Below are positions 1 to 7,016 of a DNA stretch of 32,642 nt, one piece after another; within the stretch, counting starts at the first letter, position 1; every line of letters starts with the position of its first letter. Both the position numbers and the translations under genes were made by a program. The DNA lies in the NCBI GenBank assembly GCA_035623275.1, contig DASPTT010000130.1, positions 1-32,642 of the forward strand, read 5' to 3'. This DNA is from DASPTT01 sp035623275. GTDB taxonomy: Bacteria; Actinomycetota; Acidimicrobiia; Acidimicrobiales; UBA8190. The notes beneath the pieces were generated by a model, which ran no database searches, had not been told where the DNA came from, and worked only from the letters and a program-made list of their open reading frames with translations.

Positions 1-43
1 CGGCGTCGGCCGCCGCCGGTACAACTCCCCAGGTCAGAAGACG

Positions 44-127
44 TGTCGGAGAGGGGACTTGAACCCCTACGCCCTTGCGGGCACTAGCCCCTCAAGCTAG
101 CGCGTCTGCCTATTCCGCCACTCCGAC
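44..127 (-). tRNA. tRNA-Leu (anticodon GAG)
   Basis: Read on the minus strand, the 84-nt sequence folds as a class II tRNA. The 7-bp acceptor stem GTCGGAG/CTCCGAC is perfect, followed by discriminator A at 44. The anticodon stem CTAGC/GCTAG encloses loop TTGAGGG, giving anticodon GAG (Leu, codons CUC/CUU). A variable arm with stem GCCC/GGGC and the T-arm GGGGTTCAAGTCCCC follow. CCA is not encoded. It lies downstream of the peptide-binding lipoprotein gene in the same orientation. The first 43 bases of the window show nothing else recognisable. Confidence 0.96.
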
Positions 128-128
128 G

Positions 129-176
129 AGAGTGGGTGTGCGCCGTGCCGCACGGGCTGGGCGCACCGAGCACTCT
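129..176 (-). terminator. Stem-loop between lipoprotein gene and tRNA-Leu, possible terminator
   Basis: Nested arms AGAGTG (129-134)/CACTCT (171-176) and GTGCGCC (138-144)/GGCGCAC (160-166) form a long imperfect hairpin. It lies between the stop of the binding-protein gene (198) and the 5' end of the tRNA (127). There is no T-tract on either strand, so it could be a GC-type terminator or a processing structure separating mRNA from tRNA. A TAGAGT hexamer on the minus strand (177-172) overlaps the outer arm and could instead be a -10 element for the tRNA. Confidence 0.35.
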
Positions 177-197
177 AGCGCGCCACCCCCAACGGTC

Positions 198-1973
198 TCA
201 TCGCTGTGCGTGGGGCGAGCCCGTCGCCCGCGCGGCGACCAGGAAGAACCACGACGGCGCGTCCCACAGGATTCCCGGGCCCCCGGGGTCGGGCTGCGGG
301 CCCAGCATCGACACCGAGGACACGAGCACGACGGGCTCGGCGAAAAGGGGCAGCGTCGGCAGCTCCTGCCACAGCTCCTGGTCGATCTGCTGGTAGAGGG
401 CCGCCGCGCTCTGGCCGGCGAGCTCGCGGGCGGCCGAGGTGAAGAGGGCGTCCACCTTCGGGTCGTCGAAGCCAGACCAGTCCGTCGACGTCCCCGTGCC
501 CGGCGTGCCGTCCAAGGTGGAGAACGACGCCGCCATGGCGCTCGGGTACGCCCCCGCCGGCACCGGCGCCAGGGCCAGGTCGAAGTCGCCGGTGGGGAGC
601 ACCGTCCCCATGAGCTCGGCCTCCGGCACCGGCTCGCTCCGGACGTCGAAGCCGGCGCTGACGAGCTCCGCCGCGACGATCGGCCCCGTGTCGGCCGACC
701 AGGGGTCGTCGGCCGCCCAGGTGAGGCGGAGCGTCACCGGGGCACCGTGCAGCGTCCACGTGCCCTGCGTGTCGGCCACCAGGCCACCTTGGACGAAGAG
801 CTGCGTCGCCGTGGCGGGGTCGACCGTGTGGAATCCCGCGGCGTTGTCCGCGTAGGTGGACTGGACGTTGGCGAAGAGATGGTTGTTGTCCAGTCCCACC
901 ATGGGGTCGAGCGGCTGCGCCACCGCGGTGACGATCCCGTGGCGGTCGATGCTGCGGCCGATCCCCTGGCGGACCGACGCCGTGCTCAACGCCTCACGGT
1001 GCACGTTGAACTCCAGCTGGAGGATCGTCGTGCCCAGCGCCGGCTGGCTCGTCAGTTGCGGTGACGATGACACGGCGGCCAGGAAGTCGGGCCCGTAGTC
1101 GGCCGGCCCGCCCAGCTCGGCCCGGCCCGCAGTCAGGTCCTGTGCCACGGCATCGGCGCTCGGCACGCCCTGGGCCACCACCGTGTCGAGATGGGGTGCG
1201 CTCCCCCACCACTTGGGGTTCCTGGACAGCACCGCAGTGCCGCCGGGTGTCCACGACGACAGCATCCACGGCCCTCCGGAGACGAAGACGGACGGGTCGA
1301 AGCGGTCGAAGCCGTGGTTCCACCCCACCCGTTGGGCGACGTGGGCCGGCAGCAGGTCGGCGAAGAGCGACGGCCAGTCGGCGTCGGGTGTGCTGAAGAC
1401 CACCGTCACCGTCTTGCCGCCGTTGGAACCGGTGACCGACGCGATGTCGTGGTAGCCGGCCGTCGTCGCCACCGACGCCGGCGACCCGTCGGTGTCGACC
1501 GCGCCACCGCGCTGCATGGCCCAGGCGTAGACGAAGTCGTCCGCCGAGATGGGCACCCCGTCGGACCACACCGCACGCGGGTCGATCTGGTAGACGACGG
1601 TCTGGGGGTCGACGCTGACCACCTCCGCGCTCTGGACGAGGTCGGTGTTGAGCTTGGGGGCGACCTTCGGCGCCACCTCGAACACCTGGGGCCAGACGGC
1701 GACGGACAGCGCCAGGGTGGCGGCGTTGTCCCCCGCCGTCGTGTGCGGGTTGAGGGTGACCGGCATGGCGGCCAGGTCCACCGTCGCCGTCCCGCCCTCC
1801 ACGCCCACCAGCGCGGGGGCGCCGCCGGCATGGTCGGACCGCGTCGGCGACGAGGCGCAGCCGCCGAGCACGGCGAGCCCGCAGAGCACCACGGAGCCGA
1901 TGCGTGTCGGCCGTCGGGGATGCGCCGGCGATCGTCTCCGGCGCCCGGGCGTCGCCGGGCGTCGCCGCGTCAA
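198..1973 (-). CDS. Peptide-type ABC transporter substrate-binding lipoprotein (SBP family 5), no transporter genes nearby
   Basis: The product is 591 residues and resembles family 5 extracellular solute-binding proteins (DppA/OppA type), which deliver peptides or similar solutes to an ABC importer. The N-terminus is very Arg-rich (residues 3-24), followed by a hydrophobic stretch and a lipobox LGGC with Cys39, so a membrane-anchored exported lipoprotein is expected. Family-typical segments include the N-terminal LNPHTT region and the VWSDGVPISADDFVYAW segment. The chosen start is a TTG that overlaps the secG stop as TTGA (1970-1973), suggesting coupled translation; in-frame GTG codons at residues 28-29 are less likely because they would remove the charged n-region. 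No permease or ATPase gene is adjacent, so its partner is unknown. It could share the transporter at 28688-32642, or act as an orphan receptor. Confidence 0.85.
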   Translation of the reverse strand: MTRRRPATPGRRRRSPAHPRRPTRIGSVVLCGLAVLGGCASSPTRSDHAGGAPALVGVEGGTATVDLAAMPVTLNPHTTAGDNAATLALSVAVWPQVFEVAPKVAPKLNTDLVQSAEVVSVDPQTVVYQIDPRAVWSDGVPISADDFVYAWAMQRGGAVDTDGSPASVATTAGYHDIASVTGSNGGKTVTVVFSTPDADWPSLFADLLPAHVAQRVGWNHGFDRFDPSVFVSGGPWMLSSWTPGGTAVLSRNPKWWGSAPHLDTVVAQGVPSADAVAQDLTAGRAELGGPADYGPDFLAAVSSSPQLTSQPALGTTILQLEFNVHREALSTASVRQGIGRSIDRHGIVTAVAQPLDPMVGLDNNHLFANVQSTYADNAAGFHTVDPATATQLFVQGGLVADTQGTWTLHGAPVTLRLTWAADDPWSADTGPIVAAELVSAGFDVRSEPVPEAELMGTVLPTGDFDLALAPVPAGAYPSAMAASFSTLDGTPGTGTSTDWSGFDDPKVDALFTSAARELAGQSAAALYQQIDQELWQELPTLPLFAEPVVLVSSVSMLGPQPDPGGPGILWDAPSWFFLVAARATGSPHAQR

Positions 1974-2200
1974 TGCAGACGGAGCGACAGGATGATCGAG
2001 GTGAAGCCGAAGATGATGGCCACCGTCACCGTGATGCGGTCGAGGTTCTTCTCGACCACGGTCGACCCCGTGGCGGCCTGGCCCACCGCGCCGCCGAACA
2101 TGTCGGAGAGCCCCCCGCCCTTGCCGGAGTGCATGAGGATCAGGAAGATCAGCGCCAGCGAGACGATGATGTGGAGGATCAGGATCAGGATGGTCAGCAC
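1970..2200 (-). CDS. secG: Preprotein translocase subunit SecG
   Basis: SecG is the small membrane subunit of the SecYEG channel and supports SecA-driven export. The 76-residue product has the expected two transmembrane helices (about residues 2-22 and 54-73). The cytoplasmic loop carries HSGKGGGLSDMFGG and GQAATGSTVVEKNLDRIT, both typical of the family. Translation starts at GTG 2200, preceded by a purine-rich site GGGGAGAGG (2215-2207) 6 bases upstream. Position after tpiA is the standard actinobacterial arrangement. The stop overlaps the TTG start of the downstream lipoprotein gene. Confidence 0.95.
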   Translation of the reverse strand: MLTILILILHIIVSLALIFLILMHSGKGGGLSDMFGGAVGQAATGSTVVEKNLDRITVTVAIIFGFTSIILSLRLH

Positions 2201-2234
2201 GAGGGACCTCTCCCCGGAGCGGCCGGACCCGCCA

Positions 2235-2240
2235 ACGCTA
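2235..2240 (-). promoter_or_regulatory. Possible extended -10 element for secG
   Basis: The 63-base tpiA-secG gap is the only sizeable gap in the uvrC-secG run. On the minus strand it contains TGC followed by TAGCGT, an extended -10-like element 34 bases before the secG GTG. A GCCCCGGGGC palindrome (2246-2255) lies just upstream. No convincing -35 is seen. It may provide extra secG transcription. Confidence 0.3.
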
Positions 2241-2263
2241 GCAAAGCCCCGGGGCGATGGGCA

Positions 2264-3070
2264 TCAGGGCCGGGCGACCGAGGCCCCGGCCTGGACGATG
2301 GCCGCGAACGAGGCCGCGTCGATGCTGGCCCCGCCCACCAGCGCCCCGTCCACGTCGGGCTGGCGCATGAGCTCGGCGGCGTTGTCCGGCTTGACCGACC
2401 CCCCGTACTGGACGCGCAGCGCCTGGGCGACCGACCCGTCGGCCAGCTCGGCCACCAGCCCGCGGATATGGGCGCACGCCGCCTGGGCGTCCTCCGGGGT
2501 GGCCGTGCGACCGGTGCCGATGGCCCAGATGGGCTCGTAGGCGATCACCAGCGAGGCCACGGCGGGGCCGGGCAGCCCGCGCAGGGCAGCGTCCACCTGC
2601 TCCGCCAGCCGCTCCTCGGTCACCCCGGCCTCGCGCTCGGCCTCCGTCTCGCCCACGCACACGATGGGGGTCATGCCGTGGCGCTGGACGGCCCGCAGGG
2701 TGGCGGCCACCTGGGCGTCGGTCTGCCCGAACAGGGCGCGGCGCTCGGAGTGACCGACGATGACGTAGGCCACGCCCAGGCGCGCCAACATGGGCGGCGC
2801 CACCTCCCCCGTGTACGCGCCCTCGTCCTTGTCGTGGCAGTGCTGCGCACCGAGCGACACGGGGATGGCCCGGTCCTCGAGCACCGTCTGCACCGAGCGC
2901 AGGTCGGTGAACGGCGGGTGGACCGACACGTCGACGGCGCCGACCTCCGCCGCCCCGATGCGCAGGCCGAGGTCCTGGACCGTGCGGATCGCCTGGAGAT
3001 GGTCGTGGTACATCTTCCAGTTGCCGCTGACGAGCATCCGCCGGCGGCTCGTGGCCTCGGACCTCGCCAT
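2264..3070 (-). CDS. tpiA: Triose-phosphate isomerase
   Basis: TpiA interconverts dihydroxyacetone phosphate and glyceraldehyde 3-phosphate in glycolysis. The 268-residue product has the family landmarks: GNWKM with Lys19, VGHSERR with His107, the catalytic Glu179 in AYEPIW, loop 6 IGTGRTA, and the phosphate-binding YGGSVKP and GALVGGASI segments. The start ATG at 3070 overlaps the pgk stop by one base (TGATG), the usual coupling geometry. An internal Met12 just before LVSGNWKM would give a more typical N-terminus, so the 11-residue leader is slightly uncertain. Confidence 0.97.
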   Translation of the reverse strand: MARSEATSRRRMLVSGNWKMYHDHLQAIRTVQDLGLRIGAAEVGAVDVSVHPPFTDLRSVQTVLEDRAIPVSLGAQHCHDKDEGAYTGEVAPPMLARLGVAYVIVGHSERRALFGQTDAQVAATLRAVQRHGMTPIVCVGETEAEREAGVTEERLAEQVDAALRGLPGPAVASLVIAYEPIWAIGTGRTATPEDAQAACAHIRGLVAELADGSVAQALRVQYGGSVKPDNAAELMRQPDVDGALVGGASIDAASFAAIVQAGASVARP

Positions 3071-4251
3071 CAGCGACCCCGGGCGCCCGGTGCGTTGGGG
3101 GCACGGCGCAACGCGGCCAGGCCGGGGAGGTCGCCGTGCTCGAGCAGCTCGAGGGACGCGCCCCCGCCGGTGGACACGAAGTCGATCCGGTCCGCGAGGC
3201 CCATCCGGTCGAGCGCGGCGGCTGAGTCGCCGCCCCCGACGACGGTGAACCCGGCACAACCGGCGACGGCCTCCGCCACCGCCCGCGTGCCCTCGGCGAA
3301 GCGCGGGTCCTCGAAGGCGCCGACCGGGCCGTTCCAGAACAGCGTGCCCGCGCCGGCGATGACCTGCGCGTAGGCGCGGCGTGAGGCGGGGCCCATGTCC
3401 ACGCCTTCCCATCCCTCGGGCACGTCGGTGCCCACCACGTCGACCGCGCCGGTGCCCTCCGGCCCCACCGTCCCCCCGGGGCCGAGCACCACGATGTCGC
3501 TCGGCAGCACGATGCGGTCCCCCGCCTCCTCGAGCAGCGCCGCACAGTCCTTGATGCGGTCGTGGTCGAGGAGCGACGCACCGGTGTCGTGGCCGAGGGC
3601 GGCCAGGAAGGTGTAGGCCATACCGCCCCCCACCACGAGGCGGTCCACGCGCCCGAGCAGGGCATGCAGGACGCCCAGCTTGTCCGCCACCTTGGCCCCG
3701 CCCACCACGGCCACGAAGGGGCGGGCGGGGTCGTCGAGGAGCCGGCCGAGCATCTCCACCTCGCGCTGGAGCAGCCGGCCGGCCGCGGAAGGCAGCGTTG
3801 CCGGCGGGCCCACGATCGAGGCGTGCGCCCGGTGCGAGGCGCCGAACGCGTCGTTGACGTAGCAGTCGAACCCGTCGATCAGCGTGGCGACGAAGGCGGC
3901 GCCACCTGCCTCCTCGCCGGGGTCGAAGCGCAGGTTCTCGAGCAGTTCGACCCCCGGTGCGAGATCGGCCAGGCGCTCGCGTACCGGCTCGACGTCGTAG
4001 TCGGGGTCGGCCTTGCCCTTCGGCCGCCCGAGATGGGTGCACGCCGTCACCACCGCCCCGTGCCCCACGAGCCACTCCACGGTGGGGAGCGCGGCGCGGA
4101 TGCGGAAGTCGTCCTCGACGACGCGGTGCCCCGCGGGGTCCGATGCCAGGGGCACGTTGAAGTCGACCCGCAGGAGCACGCGCGCCCCCGACAGGGGCGG
4201 CAGGTCCTCGAGCAGCGGGAGCCCGTCGAGCGGGCGGACCGGCGCGCTCAC
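3070..4251 (-). CDS. pgk: Phosphoglycerate kinase
   Basis: Pgk transfers phosphate from 1,3-bisphosphoglycerate to ADP. The 393-residue product has the N-domain substrate motifs RVDFNVPL and THLGRPKG, the VGGAKVADK hinge-region segment, and the C-domain nucleotide motifs FWNGPVGAFE, VGGGDSAAA and STGGGASLE. The start is a GTG that overlaps the gap stop as GTGA (4248-4251). The same frame stays open further upstream, but that stretch lies inside gap and has no Pgk similarity. Length is normal for the family. Confidence 0.97.
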   Translation of the reverse strand: MSAPVRPLDGLPLLEDLPPLSGARVLLRVDFNVPLASDPAGHRVVEDDFRIRAALPTVEWLVGHGAVVTACTHLGRPKGKADPDYDVEPVRERLADLAPGVELLENLRFDPGEEAGGAAFVATLIDGFDCYVNDAFGASHRAHASIVGPPATLPSAAGRLLQREVEMLGRLLDDPARPFVAVVGGAKVADKLGVLHALLGRVDRLVVGGGMAYTFLAALGHDTGASLLDHDRIKDCAALLEEAGDRIVLPSDIVVLGPGGTVGPEGTGAVDVVGTDVPEGWEGVDMGPASRRAYAQVIAGAGTLFWNGPVGAFEDPRFAEGTRAVAEAVAGCAGFTVVGGGDSAAALDRMGLADRIDFVSTGGGASLELLEHGDLPGLAALRRAPNAPGARGR

Positions 4252-5276
4252 GCTCCGTCGGAAGCGCCGATGAGCATCGTGAGGTCCACCATCCGGTTCG
4301 AGTAGCCCCACTCGTTGTCGTACCAGCCTTGGACCTTGACCAGGGTGGAGGCGTCGTCCACCGGCATGACCATGGTGAGGCGCGAGTCGAAGATGCACGA
4401 CGCCGGGTTGCCGACGATGTCGTGGGACACGATGGGGTCCTCGGTGTACTCGAGGACCCCGGCCAGCGGGCCGGCCGTGGCCGCCGCCCGAAAGGCTGCG
4501 TTGACCTCGTCGACGGTGACCGCCCGCCCGACCACCGCGGTGAAGTCGGTGATCGAGCCGTCCTCCACCGGGACGCGCAGGGCGGTGCCGTGCAGCCGTC
4601 CCTGCATCGAGGCCAGCACCAGGCCGGTGGCCTTGGCCGCGCCGGTCGACGCCGGGACGATGTTTCGGGCCGCGGCCCGGGCCCGGCGCAGGTCCTTGTG
4701 CGGCAGGTCGAGGAGGTTCTGGTCGTTGGTGTAGGCGTGGACGGTGGTCATGAGCCCGCTCGTGATCCCGAAGGCGTCGTCGACCACCTTCACCATGGGG
4801 ACGAAGCAGTTGGTGGTGCAGGACGCGTTGGACACGATCCGGTGCCGGCCCGGGTCGTACTCCGAGTCGTTGACGCCGATCACGATGGTGGCGTCGGCGT
4901 CCCCGGCCGGGGCCGAGATGAGCACGCGGCTGGCCCCACCCTCCAGATGGGCGGCGGCCGCGTCGCGCGACGTGAAGCGTCCCGTGGACTCGATGACCAC
5001 GTCCACCCCGAGCTCGCCCCAGGGCAGGGCCTTGGGGTCGCGCTCGGCCAGGACGCGGATGCGCTGCCCGTCGACCACGAGGTCACCGCCGTCGGCCACC
5101 ACCTCGCCGTCGAAGCGACCGTGGGTCGTGTCGTAGCGCAGCAGGTGGGCGTTGGTGGCGGCGTCGGTCAGGTCGTTGACCGCCACGATCTCGAGGTCCG
5201 CGCCCTGCTTGCGCGCGGCGCGCAGGAAGTTGCGCCCGATCCGCCCGAAGCCGTTGATCCCTACGTGAACCGTCAT
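4248..5276 (-). CDS. gap: Glyceraldehyde-3-phosphate dehydrogenase, type I
   Basis: This enzyme oxidises and phosphorylates glyceraldehyde 3-phosphate using NAD(P). The 342-residue product has the Rossmann motif NGFGRIGRN (residues 8-16), the catalytic Cys153 in SNASCTTNC, and His180 in TTVHAYTNDQ. It also has PASTGAAKA, and WYDNEWGYSNRM near the C-terminus. Asp35 in the VNDLTD segment favours NAD, as in glycolytic enzymes. ATG 5276 follows the yvcK stop by 4 bases with a GGATAGGG ribosome-binding site spanning it. It heads the gap-pgk-tpiA glycolytic block and is probably co-transcribed from uvrC. whiA, usually just upstream in actinobacteria, is missing. Confidence 0.97.
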   Translation of the reverse strand: MTVHVGINGFGRIGRNFLRAARKQGADLEIVAVNDLTDAATNAHLLRYDTTHGRFDGEVVADGGDLVVDGQRIRVLAERDPKALPWGELGVDVVIESTGRFTSRDAAAAHLEGGASRVLISAPAGDADATIVIGVNDSEYDPGRHRIVSNASCTTNCFVPMVKVVDDAFGITSGLMTTVHAYTNDQNLLDLPHKDLRRARAAARNIVPASTGAAKATGLVLASMQGRLHGTALRVPVEDGSITDFTAVVGRAVTVDEVNAAFRAAATAGPLAGVLEYTEDPIVSHDIVGNPASCIFDSRLTMVMPVDDASTLVKVQGWYDNEWGYSNRMVDLTMLIGASDGA

Positions 5277-5280
5277 GGCC

Positions 5281-6168
5281 CTATCCGACCAGAGCGGCCA
5301 GGGCGTCCGCCAGTCGCAGGGGGTCGTGGGCCAGCCCGTTGGGCCGGGCCAGGGGCAGGTCGACCACGGGCACGGGCACGTCCCCCAGCTCGATCCCCGA
5401 GGAGTCGGCGAGCACCACGTCCACCGTCACCCCGTGGTCGGCCAGCGCGTGGACGTGGTCGGCCACGTCGAACCCCTCCGTCTCGGCCGGCTGGGGGCGG
5501 AGGTTGGCCACGTACACCCGCCGCCCCGGCGCACCCGAGATGGCCTCGGCCACACCGGGGACCGCGGCGGCGGCCAGGACACTCGTGAACAGGGATCCCG
5601 GGCCCACCACCACCTGGTCGGCCCGGGCCAGGGCGCCCAGGGCCGCCGGGGAGGCGGCGGCGTCGACGGGCACCACCGACACCCGGCGGATGCCCCTGGT
5701 GCGGGCCACCGCCGACTGGCCCTCGACGGGCCCGCTCCCCGCCTCCGCCTTGAGGACCACCGCCTCCAAGGCCGCGGGCACCACCCGGCCCACCGCGCCC
5801 AGCAGGCGCCCGGCCTCGTCCAGGGCGTCCTGCAGGTCGCCGGTGACCGACGCCAGGCCGGCCAGCACCAGGTTGCCCAGGGCGTGGCCGGCGAGGTCGT
5901 CCTCGGCGCCCTCGAAGCGGTGCTCGAAGGCGGCCGCCAGGGCCGAGCCGTCCTGGGCCAGGGCCACCAGGCACTTGCGCAGGTCGCCGGGGGGCATGAT
6001 CCCGAGCTGGCGCCGGAGCCGGCCCGAGGACCCGCCGTCGTCGGCCACCGACACCACCCCGGTGATGTCGCCCGCGTAGCGACGGGCGGCACGCAGGGAG
6101 GCGGCCAGGCCGTGGCCACCGCCCACCGCCACCACCCGCGGGCGCGTCGGGCCACCGACGGCGGTCAC
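5281..6168 (-). CDS. yvcK: YvcK/CofD-like protein (gluconeogenesis and cell-envelope factor)
   Basis: YvcK-family proteins bind UDP-sugars and are needed for envelope homeostasis and growth on gluconeogenic carbon sources in Bacillus and mycobacteria. The 295-residue product shows the family motifs VVAVGGGHGLAASL near the N-terminus, VSVADDGGSSGRLR, and GIMPPGDLRKCLVALA. It also has the GPGSLFTSVLA segment. The start GTG 6168 overlaps the rapZ stop as GTGA. Place after rapZ is the classic arrangement, but the next gene is gap rather than whiA. Confidence 0.94.
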   Translation of the reverse strand: MTAVGGPTRPRVVAVGGGHGLAASLRAARRYAGDITGVVSVADDGGSSGRLRRQLGIMPPGDLRKCLVALAQDGSALAAAFEHRFEGAEDDLAGHALGNLVLAGLASVTGDLQDALDEAGRLLGAVGRVVPAALEAVVLKAEAGSGPVEGQSAVARTRGIRRVSVVPVDAAASPAALGALARADQVVVGPGSLFTSVLAAAAVPGVAEAISGAPGRRVYVANLRPQPAETEGFDVADHVHALADHGVTVDVVLADSSGIELGDVPVPVVDLPLARPNGLAHDPLRLADALAALVG

Positions 6169-7016
6169 CGGTCGACGTCCCGGTGGAAGACCGACACGCG
6201 GGTCCCCGCATCGGCGATCCGGACGGCCAGCGCCTCGGCCAGGGCCACCGACCGATGGCGCCCCCCGGTGCATCCCATGGCGATGGTCAGGTACGACTTG
6301 CCCTCGGCCTCGTAGGCCGGGAGCAGGGGCACCACCAGGCCCTCCACCCGGTCGAGGAACTCGCCGGTGGCCTCCTGCCCCATGACGTAGTCGCGCACGG
6401 GGGCGTCGAGCCCCGACAGCGGGCGAAGAGCGTCGATCCAGTGCGGGTTCGGGAGGAACCGGCAGTCGAAGACCAGGTCGGCATCGACGGGCACACCGTG
6501 CTTGTAGCCGAAGGAGACGACCGACGTCCGCATGGTGAGATCCGACTCGTCGCCGAAGAGCTTGAGCACGCGGGCCCGGAGCTGGTGCACGTTGAGGTCG
6601 CCGGTGTCGATGACGACGTCGGCGGCGTCCCGGATGGGGGCGAGCAGCAGCCGCTCGTCGGCGATGGCCGCCGGGACCTGGGCGGCGGCGATCGGGTGGC
6701 GCCGGCGCGTCCCCTCGAAGCGGCGCACCAGGACCTCCTCGGGCGCGTCCAGGAAGAGGATGGTCACGTCGTGGCCGACCGCCCGGAGCTCCTCGATCGA
6801 GGGCATCGCCTGCTCGGCCTGTGCACCACCGCCGCGCCCGATGACCAGGGCCACGCGCTCCTGGCCGTCGACGCCCCGGCCGAGCTCGTCGGCCACCGCC
6901 ATGAGGAGCGACGCCGGCATGTTGTCGATGACGTACCAACCGGCGTCCTCGAGGGCCGCGGAGGCCGTGGAGCGCCCCGCGCCCGACATCCCCGCGATGA
7001 CCACGTACTCGCTCAC
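6165..7016 (-). CDS. rapZ: RNase adapter/nucleotide-binding protein RapZ (YvcJ family)
   Basis: RapZ is a P-loop protein. In E. coli it guides RNase E to the GlmZ sRNA; the actinobacterial role is unclear. The 283-residue product has a Walker A variant GMSGAGRST (residues 9-17) with Arg in place of Lys, which from memory is usual in actinobacterial members. Other landmarks are WYVIDNMP, VSFGYKHGVP, DCRFLPNPHW and the C-terminal GCTGGRHRSV signature that defines the family. The start GTG 7016 overlaps the uvrC stop as GTGA. Confidence 0.95.
   Translation of the reverse strand: MSEYVVIAGMSGAGRSTASAALEDAGWYVIDNMPASLLMAVADELGRGVDGQERVALVIGRGGGAQAEQAMPSIEELRAVGHDVTILFLDAPEEVLVRRFEGTRRRHPIAAAQVPAAIADERLLLAPIRDAADVVIDTGDLNVHQLRARVLKLFGDESDLTMRTSVVSFGYKHGVPVDADLVFDCRFLPNPHWIDALRPLSGLDAPVRDYVMGQEATGEFLDRVEGLVVPLLPAYEAEGKSYLTIAMGCTGGRHRSVALAEALAVRIADAGTRVSVFHRDVDR

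Noticed and set aside
75..1064. Plus-strand open frame across the tRNA-Leu and the lipoprotein gene
   Set aside because: It runs through a tRNA gene and antisense to a recognisable substrate-binding protein; the product is low-complexity and Arg-rich.
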